Assembly (NCBI GenBank): GCA_023627715.1
Contig: JAMAHW010000024.1
Span: 372,001 to 436,000, forward strand
DNA from: Periconia sp. R9002
Lineage: Eukaryota; Ascomycota; Dothideomycetes; Pleosporales; Periconiaceae
Length of the DNA stretch: 64,000 nt
Direction of reading: 5' to 3'
The notes under the pieces were generated by a model. It searched no databases, was not told where the DNA came from, and saw only the letters and a list, made by a program, of their open reading frames with translations. The stretch's first letter is position 1. Each line of letters opens with the position of its first letter. This document shows, piece by piece, positions 1-12,996 of the stretch. The translations under genes and the position numbers were made by a program.

Positions 1-2531
1 GTACATGTGTTTGAAGTGGGGGCGGTAAGGGTAGGGATACGTACCAGCAACAATCTCATTCCATCCCAGCGCAAGCAACAGGCCGTAAAAGTACAGCGGG
101 ACCTGCGTCATGCCGCCAATCGCGCTACGCTTGGCTTCGACGTAGACGCCATCTGCCGTCTTCTTGAAGCGCACGAGCAGATCGGCTTGCTTGGCGTCGC
201 TGAGGATCGTCATTTCCTCCTCGAGACTCCTACCATCGTCGTCGTCGACACCGCCGATGGGTGCGAGGTCTTCTTCGTCTGCAGGAGATACGGATGACGG
301 GGCTTCGCCGATCCATGCGTCGAGCGGTGGCGGAGCCGACGTCTTAGACAGCTTGAACCGGCACAGCAGCGGGATGAGTGTGATGGTCGACTCGCGGGCT
401 TTGGTGTACTGGCCCTCGATGTCGTCAGTGGGGCGCCATATCCGCGGCACGCCGTGCTCGTCGTAGCGGAATTTGTCCTCAAAGTTTTCGCGGAGTTTGA
501 GGAGGATATTGCCTTCCATGACTTCTTCGTCAATTTTGGCGCGGAGAACGCCCCAGGATTTGCGGCGGAGGCGCCAAAGACCCACTTCGACTTCTTCGGG
601 GCTGGCGTCGAAGCTGCGGGCTCGGTCGGTGAAGCGTTTCTCGGCGTCTGCGACGGTCGCCGTGAAGATGGTCCAGACGCGATCCCAAAGGTCCTTCTCA
701 GAGGGTGGTCGGTCGCCGTGCTCGGGTGCTCCGGATCCTCCGCGACCGCTCCCGAGCTTGTTGAACTCGAGACCGATGGACTCGTCCAAGCGAGATCGTA
801 CCCATCGCTCCACTCGTGTAGCCAGTCGACGCATCTCTTCCTTGCGGAGGCGCGCAGATACTTGGTCCAGCTCTTTCTGATACAGGTTCAGCTCTTGCTT
901 GTATGTACTCCAGGTGGCACCTTCGACCATGACAGCTTGTGCTTCCTGCTCGAATTTGGTGAGCGCGTTTTGCTTCTCAGTCTCGACAATTTGTGCAAAG
1001 TCGTACGACGCGCCCTTCTTCTGGCCGCCTTTAACGGCTGCGCTCACAGCATTACTGAATATCTCAATACCAATCTTGTGAGCCGCACTCAATTGCTTCT
1101 GGAAGAGTGCCTTCAACCGAGCATCAACCTTGCTCTCCAGTTCCGCCTTCTTACGGGCATATACGCCTTTGTGATACCGGCTGGCATTCGTCTCGAAATC
1201 TTTCAACACCTTCCCGCGAGCAGCGTTCATGGCTGCACCCAATTCGTCTATGACCGAAGGCTTGCCAGACTGGGCATCTTGAGCCTGTAGGTCTTCAAGT
1301 GGTGTGATCTTCTCGTCGAAAGCAATCAAAACCTCTCGGGAGATCTCATCGCATCGGAACTGTGCTAGAAGTTCTTGCTGTGTAGGAAGGTCCAGGTCCT
1401 TGTTGTTCACGATTTGATCCCAAATACCCTCGGCATACACGGGGAAACCATCAGCGGGGATACGTCGGTGGTATTGCGGTAGGAATACGGGTAGTGATGC
1501 TTCGTCGAGAAGACCGCTTTTCTTTGGGTCGGTGTAGCCTTCTTTGAACCGTCTGCCTAGCTTGTCCACCTCTTGCTCAAACTTCTCGGGTTGTAGAATC
1601 TTGTGAGGTAGCGCGACGAAGGCAAAGTCGAAGTAGTCTTCTATCCGCGAGTTCTCCAGGCCGGCGGGCTTCGATATCGTGGACCATAATTTGGACAGAT
1701 CTTGGATGAGAGTGTTTTGCAAGTTGGTAAGGGGGGTGGTTCCGAGATGGTCGCGGATTACGAAAAAGAGGAGTGAGCGGGGCATTGTCCTACGGAATTG
1801 TTAGCACGCGGTATAGTACTCTAATAATTGCATATACGTACTTAGAGTCTTTCACAAAAAGCTGCAGATTAACCTCAAAGACAGTCTTCAGCAGTCCCAT
1901 ATTAGCTCCCTGGTATAACCCAACCTGGTGCTCCCATATATTCACAATCAGGACTTCGCTAGTGGCCAGGGCGAACAGGGCACTCTTGCGCTCAAAGTCT
2001 TGATCCTCTCCGCGCTCACGACCGTCCGTTCCTTCTACGTCCATAACCAGTATATTCTCGGCCATGCCTCTGCTGGCTTCCTCGCGCTTGTTCTTGCTCA
2101 TCCATATTCCCTTGGTGGTCTGACGGCGTTCTTGCTCGGACATGACACCAAACTGGGTGCCGAAGAGGTAGTTGAGGAGCGTGGATTTTCCGGTAGACTG
2201 CGAGCCGAAGACAGATATGACATGGTAGTTGAATCCGGCGGGTATGATGTTTTCGATGCTGAGGTAGGTAGATAGGTTTCCGCTACCGTGGGGGACACAT
2301 TAGCATTCTCATATGGTGTGATGGAGAAAGCCACAGGAAGGATAGGAATAGGGGGTAGATATACTTGAACAATTTGTCCTCGTCAATGACCTGTATGCCG
2401 TGTTCGTACTCCTGCCGTGAGGCATCCTCACCTACGGAGGCAAAATGGGCGTTCATCATCAGAGAGGGTGCGGAGGGGTGCTTGACGTTGGACGGACGGC
2501 CGCCATTGCCGTTGACTTGAAGTTCGGCCAT
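1..2531 (-). CDS. SEY1: Sey1, ER-shaping dynamin-like GTPase (3' end missing)
   Basis: Sey1/RHD3/atlastin-type GTPase of the ER membrane that fuses ER tubules. Exons on the minus strand: 2531-2365, 2282-1842, 1789-45; a further intron starts at 44 and leaves the window, so the C-terminus is absent. Removing the introns gives the P-loop GSQSTGKST and the switch motif [13 protein letters not shown], both typical of the Sey1 GTPase domain (roughly residues 50-290). A long helical middle domain follows. The last visible exon ends in a hydrophobic stretch ([12 protein letters not shown]), which is the start of the membrane hairpin. About 799 residues are present against roughly 850-870 in the family. 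I chose the ATG at 2531 because the conserved HFASVGED block lies just downstream; an in-frame ATG at 2663 would add 44 residues. Identification is firm; the exact start is less so. Confidence 0.93.
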
Positions 2532-3326
2532 GGTGTCAGTCCCGCGGGCCAGAGCACGAGATTGGGTACGAGCTAAGGAATACGGGGGCGGGTTGAGTGG
2601 TGCTGTGCTGGACTGGGAGAGTTGGCCGTTGATGTCACTTGTGTCGAGGGTCCACCAAGTCATTCGTTGGGTGACGCTCGCTTAGCTATACAGGGCGCGC
2701 AACCTGCCCGCGTGCATGACGGTTCAACTGCATCACCAGCCCACGCCCATGTTTGCTGCGTGATTGATTGATTTTTCGAGATTCGACATCTTCGAGAGGC
2801 GACTCTTGCAACCGCATCTGTTTATTCTCTACGTGTTTGCATCTTGCCTCTTCGTTGCGCAACCTTTCACTGAACATGGAATCATGTAAACCATTGTACT
2901 AGTGCGAGCCCCCTCTAGATCAAACCATTCGTTTCCCCATAGTAGAGAGTAGGGTAACCGAATACTGTATATTGGATCAAACAGTAGAATAGCAGGCCAT
3001 CAGCGCATTCATTGTATGGCCCCACCGAGACCACAACTCTTGCTTCATTTCACCATGTCCCTGCTTTTGCCGCACATTGTGTCATACTTGGCACATTACG
3101 ACATGGCGATATTCCCCAGATGATACAACATTCATTCGTTCATTCCGGGGGCTTTCCCGCTCAATCCCTACGGGTAATTATCCTTCATTGAACGCCATTC
3201 ATATGCTCTTCTTTTGAACAAAATGTAAAAATCTCTATGTCAGTCGAACCAACCCAATCCGTCATATATTACAAAAAAAATGTTCTCCTGTCCGCGACAA
3301 CATCAAAAAAGGCGCCATAGCATCAA
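2532..3326. other. Intergenic, SEY1 upstream / SLY41-like downstream
   Basis: No gene seen. It should hold the SEY1 promoter and 5' leader next to 2531 and the 3' UTR of the transporter next to 3326, where the sequence becomes A/T-rich. Only short frames without family likeness are present. Confidence 0.6.
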
Positions 3327-5054
3327 TCAACCGTAGGAAACCCCGACTCCAGCAGGTGCGTTGTTGTTCATCCAAGTCTCTTCCTGTTTAGTGCCGGGGG
3401 GTAACCACCGCTGGGTGGAATTCCCACGTGGCCGGGCAGCAGGACCCACATCATCGTCTCTTTTGTCTTCTCTAGCGACCATGGGATAGGTCCCGCCCGC
3501 TGAAAAGGTAGCGGGGCTGGCGGTGAAATTGCCGCGAGCAAGGCCGTCGGTGGTAAGGGGCAGTAAAGTGCCTTGCGCTTTCGCCTGTAATGCACGGGCC
3601 TGCTTGTCCTTCTTCGCCGCATCCGACGTGCGGTCGTAGAGATATAGTCCCAAGAACGTCAGGAGAAATCCAAACATCTGTACTCGCGTCACGGGCTTTC
3701 CAAACCAGATGATGGCGAAGACAATGACAAACACGCGCTTGATGAGACTCGCAACAGAATACGTGACCGGTGATATCATGGACAATAAAACAAAAGCGAC
3801 GATATTTTGCCCGAAATGAAAAGTGCCGTTGAAGAAAAACTCGAGAAGTAGGCGGCCGTGGTCATATGCGCCAGGCTTGTCGGAGAGAGCTATCGAGGCG
3901 TCGCTGAAGAAGTCATGTAACAAGGAGAAGCCTTCGGACCATATCCAAAGAGGAGCTGTGAGGCAAAGGGCGAGGCCAGAGGAATAACAAAGCAGGTTCA
4001 GCTTGTCTGGCTTAGATGTTTTGGTTGGGGCCAGCCCGTCCTTCTCGGCTGCAGCAGCTTCGTTGAATATCTTCTTGGATACAATATTTTGCGTGACGAA
4101 TAGAATAGCGCTGGCAAAAGCCATCACCAACCCCATAAAATTGGCGTTGAAATCTGCAGAGCAGGCCAAGACTACGCCGAAGGTAAGTGGAATCAGGGAC
4201 AAATACGTTGGCATCGAGTATCGAATCTTGAAGAAGATGCGGTAGGCTCCTACAGTCAAGAGCGGGGACAATCCTTTGATAGTGTGTACCAAGGAGACAG
4301 GGATCCGGCGCGTAGCATCAGAACTCAGTACGTGCCCGCCGACCTGGAACAGAGCCAGGGGGAGCACGGTTTGAATCAATTCTCGTGTTGGCGGGCGGAT
4401 TCCGTATTTCAAGAAAGGCAGCGTCTGTTTTAACCGGGGATATCTCCTAGCCAGCGCTGCGAGTAATAAACACCAACCAGAGACAAAGGCGAATTGAATG
4501 ATGGTGAGTGTCACCGGTTTTGGCAGGGCGGTCAGAATCGCCTTGGAGGAAGTATTCGTGAAAATGGAGGTCATGTACCAAAATAAACAAAGCATCTGTC
4601 CACGTTAGAACCTGGGGTGTGTCCGTTACCAAGCCTCACCTCGGATACATACAACAAGTTTCGTGGACACGGGCGCTTTCAAAGCATCCGCAATTTCAGC
4701 AGCATTCTGGCTCACGCTCGCTTTTCGCGTTCGTATCGTTCTGAAAGCCTCGGAGATGCTCTTCTGCCGGCCGTGTGGATGCGCTGAACCGTTCATTTGC
4801 CCATATCCCTGACTCTGACTCCATTTTCGATCTCTACGGGGTTGCCATCTTGTATCTGAAGGAAGCGCGTGTCCGTTTGGCTGCGCTGCGTGGTTGGGGC
4901 TGTTGGTGCGCGAAGAAGTGATGCCGAAGGGCTCCTCCTCCTCCTCGTACGTCGGAAGTAAATCGGGCTGGAAAGCGGGAAACTTGAAGGTCGCATGCGG
5001 ATTGGAATTGGAGTTGGAATCGTGTGACGCCGAAGCCATGGCGATGGTAGGCAC
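3327..5054 (-). CDS. SLY41: Sly41-like triose-phosphate-translocator-family transporter
   Basis: Drug/metabolite-superfamily carrier of the TPT group, resembling yeast Sly41, a multispanning secretory-pathway protein whose overproduction bypasses loss of Ypt1. Two exons: 5054-4653 and 4595-3327, with a 57-bp intron (GTATGT...ACAG), giving 556 residues. The first about 125 residues are hydrophilic and Ser/Pro/acid-rich. The rest forms about ten hydrophobic segments with TPT landmarks: NTSSKAIL near the first membrane span, GHVLSSDATRRIPVSLVHTIKGLSPL in the middle (given as a landmark only), and SPVTYSVASLIKRV near the end, the usual substrate-site lysine/arginine region. A second in-frame ATG lies at 5039. 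The nearest neighbour upstream is divergent. Substrate cannot be told from sequence. Confidence 0.85.
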
Positions 5055-5528
5055 GAGGTGGTGGTTCGATCGTGGGGTTGCGCAATGCGTTGATCACTTC
5101 ATGGGGGGCTGAGCTGAGCTGAGAGATGAGAAGTGATGATGTGGTCGGATCGAGGAAACACAGGCGTCACACAAGACTCGAGGGCATGACAAGGCTGCGA
5201 TTGCTTCGTGTAGTTGCAGAGGCGGTGCGAGAGAAGTAAGTGTCGTGTTTGGAAGATTGTGGAATTGGAGTGATCCATGACTGACATTGACATTGACATG
5301 CGCCTCGTCCGGATTAGGTTTACGCGGTGCATTATCTGCTAAATTAGAAGCTGCTGGGGTTCGTCGTTCAATGACGATGCTTGATCCAACCACACCTCGT
5401 GCACGGCCGTCCAACATCAATCTGTCTTGTCTGTGTACATGTACATGTATCCAGCCAGTCTGCTTGCGTGAGGCGTTCGTATACCGCCACCGAAAAATAA
5501 TCCCAACGTTGGCACATGTTTAGCGAAC
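5055..5528. promoter_or_regulatory. Shared divergent promoter region
   Basis: 474 bp between two divergent genes (transporter on minus, secreted hydrolase on plus). It contains a short direct repeat of tgacat units near 5279-5298 and a tacatg repeat near 5436-5448. No recognised operator; the promoter role is inferred from position. Confidence 0.45.
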
Positions 5529-8500
5529 ATGCTTCCTTCACTGCGTTGCGCGTTCCTGTTCACCTCCTGTCTCCTGGTGCCGTTAGCCCAATGCGACGCC
5601 GCTGATCAATATGGCCGCGTAATGCCGGCGCTAGAAAATCGTCAAGAGGATAATACATCAGTGTCGCTGTCCTTTGGCACTTCATGGCAAATCCTGGGGC
5701 CGTTTCAAATTGGAACAAGAGGCACGATAACCTATTCAGGTTCCCTGGTCTGACTGTCGTACATACATTTGTATCTGCAGGGACCACACTAGTAGTCATG
5801 CTGACTGTATAATAGAAGCTACTTGGGGAGCTGACCCTCTCGAGTATACAGGTGGATTCCGGTCTCTTGAATATGACTCCAACGCTCAATTTCGGAGCTC
5901 CTTGCCTACAAATGGAACGGCCAAATGGAACATCACAGAGGCAACGCAGACGTTCAAGTCTTCTGGGGCTACCAATGCTACCTTGAGCATCTCCCATTCC
6001 AATGTCAATTGGGACTTCCTCAAGGTTGTCTACGGATGGGCGGCTGTTCAATATCAGTCTTGGGCTCGTGGAAGTCTTACTGTGACCGGGAACGAAACTC
6101 AGCACGTGATTCTTTACACCGACACCATTCTCGAGTTCTGGGTAGACGGAAATAATTACTTTGGGGGTGACTTTTTCACATTCCGGAATGCGCCCCCAGT
6201 CCTCCATCTGGCGCCGGGGACCCATCAGATTGATCTACGCCTGGTACGAGATGTGAGAGCTTTTGGTGGCATTCTGGCGCCTACTATTGACGTTCTCATT
6301 CACGCTGAGCGCGTTTCTGGATCATTGGAGCTGGCGAAACCTGGAATTCTGGTGTCTGATGTTGTAGATGGAAAGCTTGCTTCGCCTGTGGGTTCGGTAG
6401 CCCTTCGAAATAGTGGAGAGGAAGATATCGAAATCCTTAGCATTCACCCTTCACACGTGAGGTCTCCATTTTCCTTAGAGAAGCTGGGGGCTCAGGTGTT
6501 CTTGGATAACGTACTCGAGGAGACTTCGCAATTTCTGACTGCTGGCCAGACACAATTACCATCAAATCATTCTTTGGGTATAGTAATAGCAGCTGGGCAA
6601 ACCAGACCAGTTGCATTTAATATCTCATTACTCTCATCTAATGTTTCATCTCTATCTTACCTCATTGATTATCGGCTTCACAGTGGTGACCAGTCTTTTA
6701 CCTTGGAAGTAACCCAAAACCTGACCAATACGTCCATATATGAGCCGCACAAAATCACCTTTCTCCACCCCGGCGGTATGGCCTCTTATGCCATGCTAAG
6801 ACCACCTGCAAAAAATGCTACATGCCCTCCAGGAAACAGTTCTAGTCTTCCTGTCCTTCTTAATTTACATGGGGCCGGACTAGAGGCTGATAATGGCATG
6901 GTCGCGCATGCTCTCGATCCGGTGCCAGATCTATGTGCATGGGTAAGTAAAGCTATTTTGTGATTAGCTTTCACATCGCCTTCTTCAAAGCTCGCACCGT
7001 CCATAACACAGTTTGCTAACCTTGTATTTTGAATCAAGGTCCTGTTTCCGACCGGAGTCACGCCATGGAGTGGAGATGATTGGCGTAAGTATAAATCTAA
7101 CACCTAAGACGTCGACCTTAACACGAGTATAGATAACTGGGGTTTTGCCGATGTTGAAGCAGCGATAGAAAGCATCCTCAACTGGATTGAGTTTGTGGAA
7201 TGGAAAGGTCCTGGTGTGAATATCAACCGCTGGATTGTGTCAGGGCATTCGAACGGTGGACAGGGAACTTGGTATGCACTTACTCATCGACCAGATAAGG
7301 TTCTTGCCGCCGCACCTGTGTCTGGCTATGCTTCCATTCAAAGTAGGATTCATTTTCCCACAAACATTCCTCGACTTACCTCTATCCAGAATATGTTCCA
7401 TATGAATTGTGGCAGCCAGCGGATCCGCGACGTACTGCTGTGGTCAGTGCCTCTCTCAATAGCTATCGCCACGAGATGCTTATGCCCAACGCCCGTGGCA
7501 TCCCAATCCAGCAACAGCATGGCGAGATAGATGATAACGTCCCAGCATACAATTCACGCCTCCTCGCGCAGCAGCTTTATCTCTCTGGTACCAATTCAAG
7601 TTACAATGAAGTACCAGGCCAAAATCACTGGTGGGACACAGTCCTGACAACACCACAGCTGGTGGATTTCTACTATGCACAGACGAAAAACAATGCTAGT
7701 CTTCCAAGGAGGCTGGATGAGTTCGAGGTGGTGGTTGGTGATCCAGGGAATACAGGAGCTAAGGGAGGCCTTCAGGTCTTGTCGCTGGAAGATCCTGGAT
7801 CATATGGACGAATTCATGTCAAAGGGCATACGATCACAACTTCGAACGTTCTGAGCCTTTCATTTGATCCAACCGTCTATGAAGCCCAGTCACTTACAAT
7901 CGATGGATCGGACGTTGCCTCTGAGGAGGGAAATATCGACAAACCTGTCACCCTACACAAGCAAGACGGAGGATGGCAAGTTCTTCCCCTTCAATCCACT
8001 GAAGACAGTACACAGCGCAAGGGAAGACAATTGGGTACTATGACAGCCATTCTGCGTACTCAAGGACCGTTTGCAATCCAACATCAAGGTAGCAACATAA
8101 CAGAAGTCATTGCCCTACAAGTATCCCGCAATTTATACCAATACTTCCATGCCGACTCTACCATTCAGTCTTCTACAGCCGCCGCAAACGGTAGCAATGC
8201 CACTGGCAATCTGATATCCATCGTTCTCAAAGCAACTCCCTCAGACGGTATCCATCCTGATTTTCCCATCGACATCACCCCTGCGGGCATCAGCGTTCGC
8301 GACAGCAAGGGGGGCAAGCATGACTATGGAAAAGAAGGTGCTTCAATCGGTGCTGCTTATTTGCGTCCTCTGGCAGACGAGCGATTGGAGCTCGTGATCT
8401 GGGGTAGCGATGAGGACGGCTTGAGGCAGGCTGCGAGGATGGTGCCGGCGGTCACAGGAGTAGGTCAGCCTGACTTCGTGGTGCTGGGGAAGGAAGCCAA

Positions 8501-8582
8501 GTGGAAAGGGATAGACGGAGCTCTGGCATTGGGCTTCTTCGATACCAGGTGGGATGTGACGGCGTCGTCGTTCGTGTCGTAG
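5529..8582 (+). CDS. Large secreted alpha/beta-hydrolase, uncharacterised family
   Basis: Predicted extracellular serine hydrolase (esterase or prolyl-oligopeptidase-like); substrate unknown. Exons: 5529-5739 (or 5721), 5816-6942, 7039-7084, 7133-7342, 7390-8582; 928 or 922 residues. A signal peptide covers about residues 1-21 (hydrophobic LFTSCLLVPLA). An N-terminal beta-rich region of about 430 residues, rich in N-x-S/T sites, precedes the hydrolase fold. The nucleophile elbow is GHSNGG near residue 500, the likely acid is in DDNVPAYN near 578, and the His is in QNHWWD near 609, in the right order for a catalytic triad. A C-terminal region of about 310 residues follows. The first intron has two in-frame donors: a GC donor after 5721 and a weak GT donor after 5739. 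The family motif GTREATWGADPLE favours the GC site. Confidence 0.85.
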
Positions 8583-9189
8583 ATATATCCATATCTTGAC
8601 GAGAGAAGTGGTAGATGCATGCATGCATGGTTGCGTGCATCGACGACGGCGGCGGAAATTCAGAACTTGCCTACCAAACCAACGTAACGTAACGTACTGC
8701 GTGCAAAAGTGAGGGTGAATAGCAGACGCGCCCCGCCCGCGACTGCCTTTGCCACGGCGCCTTCCGTTTGTCGCGTCGCCTGTTGCCCAAATAAATAGCT
8801 CGCCCTCCCCCGCGCCTCACACCCTCAACTTCCACCACCACCCACCTCCACCTACCTTCCTTTCCCTCTTGTGGTATTCCCTCCCCTCTACTTACTCCGG
8901 CCGCCATTGTGACTTGCTTGCTTTCGCCCTGTCATTCCTTCCAGGCGCAGTGCTCGGCCTCGACACACAGGGACATCTGCCACATATAACTGCCATTTGC
9001 TGTCTTTCTCTGTAACCACTTCTACCCACCTGCACCGGCCTGTCTCTGTATTTACCTTGGCCATTTACGCCGCCAAACAGGACCTTTTCTCGTCAGCAGC
9101 GGTGTTTCTTTCTTACGCTATTTTGATACCAGCTCACGTATCCGATTTCTGGGATCTTTTCAATCTACCATCACTGCCCCTCCACCATT
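8583..9189. promoter_or_regulatory. Upstream region and 5' leader of the PUF gene
   Basis: After the hydrolase stop comes a short gcatgcatgcatg palindromic run (about 8615-8628), then a strongly pyrimidine-rich stretch (about 8800-9180, many CCACC and CTTCC units) typical of fungal transcription starts and leaders. No coding gene seen. Confidence 0.5.
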
Positions 9190-11594
9190 ATGAGCTTCAA
9201 CATCACCGCAGAAGGCTCGCCCACCCCACGCAAAGGTGTTGGCAAGTTCGGCATGGCCGAGGATCTTCGCATTGACACGTCCCCAGAGGTCTTGGGAGCG
9301 GTAGGCTTTAACCACAGACCCCTCCAGTTCCGTGCCAAATCATCGTTGACCACCGGCGTGAAGAAGCATCCGCTCGGCACGTCCCAAGGCAACGCAATGC
9401 CCCCGCAGCTAAACCGCAATGGATTCAAGGTTTGTGATCTCCAAATTGTTTGCTGAAGGACAATCGTGCAATGCTAACCTGTCCAGAATGTCAAGGTTGA
9501 ACCGACCGCCAACGACGAGCCTTCCATCGTTGACTCTCTGCTGCAGCGTCTCAACGAGCGATCTTCTCCAGACGATCCCTATGCCTCCTCCAACGGTTCC
9601 TTCCCCATTACTCCCGCCACGGACGAGCATGCTAGGAACACTCCCGCCACCGAGCCAGAGTCTGTCGTCGTTGCTGCTGCCGACCTCAAGAAGCTACAAG
9701 CTGAGCTTCAGGAGGCTCGTAGTGAGGTTGCTCGCATTGGCCAAGAGTTGCACAGCTCTCACGTCGCCAAATCCACTGTCGATCACTTGGGTCATGTCTC
9801 TGATACCGACTACAACTACAATGATGAGATCACGGAGCAGACCCTCACCCAACTGCAGAAGAACTTCAACGCTTCAAACCGCTCTGGTCTTGGATGGGGC
9901 GCAGATTCCCGCTCCTTCTACAACGGTGCCTCTCAGCAACACGGCTTCAATGTCAATCAACCTCAAGCTGCTTCTCGCCCCTCTCTCGTGCAACCGGGAT
10001 ATCGTGGCCGTAGCAGCTACCTCAACGAGCCTACCCACTTCCCGCTCGATCAAGGCTTCCGCGGTGGCAGCAACCCTCCAACTCGCCCATCTTCGGCCTT
10101 TGACCTTCAATCCTACAATCAGTACATTGGTGGTCCTCAGACGTACGGTCCGGGTCCTGTTGGTGCTCCGATGCCCACTAGACTGTCTCCAGAGGCACAC
10201 GAGTTTAGCGCTGGCAATGGCTTCATGGCACCGTCCCCATGGAACTCACAGGTAAATCTCCCTCTCTTTTCCTTACTCCACACAATGTTGCGTCTAACAA
10301 CAACGTAGCCTCCTAGCGACTCAGGCTCCGCTCCACAGTATATTGGTAATGCCGAACCTATGAACTATCGCCGTCTTTTGGACCGCAACATGAGCTGCAA
10401 CTGGAAGTATATCGTTGATAAGATCATCTGCAACAACGACCAGCAAGCCTCAATCTTCTTACAGCAGAAGTTGAAGATTGGAACACCCGAGCAAAAGTTC
10501 GAGATCATTGAGTCCATCATCGCTCAAGCCTACATGCTCATGATCAATCGCTTCGGCAACTTCCTTGTTCAACGCTGCTTTGAGCACGGTACACCTGAGC
10601 AGGTCGTTGCCATTGCACAGGCCATTCGCGGCAACACTCTCAGCTTGAGCATGGATCCATTCGGTTGTCACGTGGTGCAGAAGGCCTTCGACTGCGTTCC
10701 AGAGCAGTACAAAGCTATCATGGTTCACGAGTTGCTTCGCCGCATTCCCGAGACTGTGATTCACCGGTACGCGTGCCATGTGTGGCAGAAGCTCTTCGAA
10801 CTGCGCTGGAGCGACTCCCCACCTCAGATCATGCGATATGTCAACGAAGCCCTCCAGGGCATGTGGCATGAGGTTGCCCTCGGAGAGACTGGTAGCCTGG
10901 TTGTCCAAAACATCTTCGAGAACTGTCTTGAGGAAGATAAGGTAAGACACACCCTTTCGAACAAGCAGCCCATATTTTTGATTCTTCGAAACTGACTGTA
11001 TCCTTAGCGTCCTTGCATCAACGAGGTCCTGGCGAGCATTGATGTCATCTCCCATGGTCAGTTTGGCAACTGGTGCATCCAGCACATCTGCGAGCACGGT
11101 GCTCCAGCCGACCGCAGCCGCGCCGTTGATCACATCCTTCGATTCGCTACGGATTACAGCGTGGATCAGTATGCTTCCAAAGTCATCGAGAAATGTCTCA
11201 AAATTGGAGGTGGCGAGTTCTTGGAACGCTACTTGGAGCGTGTCTGTGAGGCTCGACCCGATCGCCCTCGCATGCCGTTGATTGACAGTAAGTTACCCTT
11301 GCAATCAACGTTGGTCGTCCAACATGAACTAACCCGTGAACAGTTGCTGGCGACCAATTTGGCAATTACTTGATTCAATACATCCTTACCAACAGCAGTA
11401 ACCATCATCGCGAGGTGGTCGCCTCTCATATCCGCAAGCACATGGTGTCGCTCCGCGGTTCTAAGTATGGCTCGCGCGTCGCGATGTTGTGCTGCAACCC
11501 AGCCATGGCTACTCGTCCTGGCCCTCCTGGAAGCCTTCTTCCTCCGCGCTACGGCAATGGCCATCGCGGCGGCGGATATGGCGGCTTCCGCTAA
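9190..11594 (+). CDS. Pumilio/PUF-family RNA-binding protein
   Basis: Cytoplasmic post-transcriptional regulator that binds mRNA 3' UTRs through Pumilio repeats. Exons: 9190-9429, 9487-10251, 10309-10941, 11008-11287, 11344-11594; 722 residues. The first about 340 residues are disordered, rich in Ser/Pro/Asn/Gln. The PUF array spans about residues 350-700. Readable base-contact motifs in order are NFLVQ, CHVVQ, CHVWQ, SLVVQ, NWCIQ, SKVIE, NYLIQ and SRVAM. The run NWCIQ-SKVIE-NYLIQ matches the U-G-U code of canonical PUF proteins. The tail is Gly/Arg/Pro-rich (HRGGGYGG), an RGG-like end. Which yeast paralogue it matches is unclear, so no symbol is given. Confidence 0.93.
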
Positions 11595-12996
11595 GTTCCT
11601 TCCTATGGCAACTAGTATGTTCGGCGGCTCTCCTATGGACAAGTTTATGCACAATCACGTTGGCTGTCTTGGGCATACTATGCATTTGGGTAATATGGAC
11701 GTACTCGCCGTCGTCGCTTATGATCTCGAAACAAGTACGGGTATATGCCAAAACTAGCTACGCTTGATGTCGAAAGAGTTGTTCCAAGCCGTTGGCTTAC
11801 AAAAGATGGTGCATGTCATATGGCATGCCAGGTTAGTATCATTTCACAGTCTTGTTTACTGCGGTATTTCTCAGTCGGAGACGACAGTTGGCAGAATTAA
11901 CGTGGTATGTAGACAATATGGCATGGTGGACTTGGAGGGCCTGGGCCTCGAGGCACATTCGACGTCTTGCACCCAAAAAGTAATGTTCAATGGTGATTGA
12001 CAGCATAGCATGGCTAGATGGCAGCTCGGGCAATGTATGCATTTTTCTTTGTTAGGATTAGGCAATGCATTCTCCAGACTGCGAGTCTTGAGTGCATCTT
12101 CAAAGAATCAATTTCAATATGATGTTATAAACATGGGTTCCCTTTGGTGATAGATTTGACGTTGAAGCTGGGCCCGAGATGGTTGCGAGATTCGGAGATG
12201 GTTCGTTGGCGTTGGTTCGGAGCTAGGGCGGCCAGGGTTCGGTTTTTGGAAACCTGAATGTCCAATTACCTCACGGAAAATGTAGGAATGTTTTGTCAAG
12301 ATTTTCTTCGCATTTAGAATCAAGAGAGCTCTAGACAAAAGGACCGACGAAATTTTTCTTTCATTATTCATTTTTGCTTGGGTAATGCATAGCCAGATGC
12401 CGCTGCGCAAGGGAATGCCGACGCGAGCGGCAGATGCCGATTCTGCGGACTGGTCATGCTCAAAATTGCTCCATTGAGGATTCGGTCGTGCGACATGGTC
12501 ATGGTTCATTTGGTATTGTATTTGAGATTGAAAAAAGTAGTAGGTATGGGGTATAGGGAGTTTGATAGTTTTTACATGGCTATTATATGTGGGTTGTTTG
12601 GAAAGCAAGAGATCGACTTTATCATGTTTACCGCAGATCTATGTAAAAACAAACCACGTACAAAAAAGAAAATCCAGTCAGCCAGCCCTACAAGATCTCG
12701 CATACAAATCTTATTACTCATAATACCAAAATACCTAGCTATTTGCCTACCTAGGTAGGTCGGTATGTATGCGTGACGGTGGAGTGATATCTTCATGCCG
12801 ATGAGCCTTACCTCATCAAGGCGCTAGGCGCCATCAGAGACAGCTCTTCCCTGCCACCCTCCCGGAGCGGCGGCCAGAGCTCGGAAATCTCGGCGACGTC
12901 ACCATGAGCCCTGGAGACCTCGCTTTGCCGTTTCTTCTTTTCCTGGCTGATTGATAAAAGAGCCCTGCCCCCCTCTGTGTTGAGTGCTTCTTCTTT

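Noticed and set aside
454..1290. 278-codon plus-strand frame
   Set aside because: Lies antisense to SEY1 coding sequence; no family likeness; explained by codon bias of the minus gene.
9419..10255. 278-codon plus-strand frame inside the PUF gene
   Set aside because: Ser/Pro/Leu-rich alternate frame of exon 2; the PUF frame is the conserved one.
12114..12608. 164-codon minus-strand frame
   Set aside because: No recognisable domain and AT-rich context; probably chance within the PUF 3' region.
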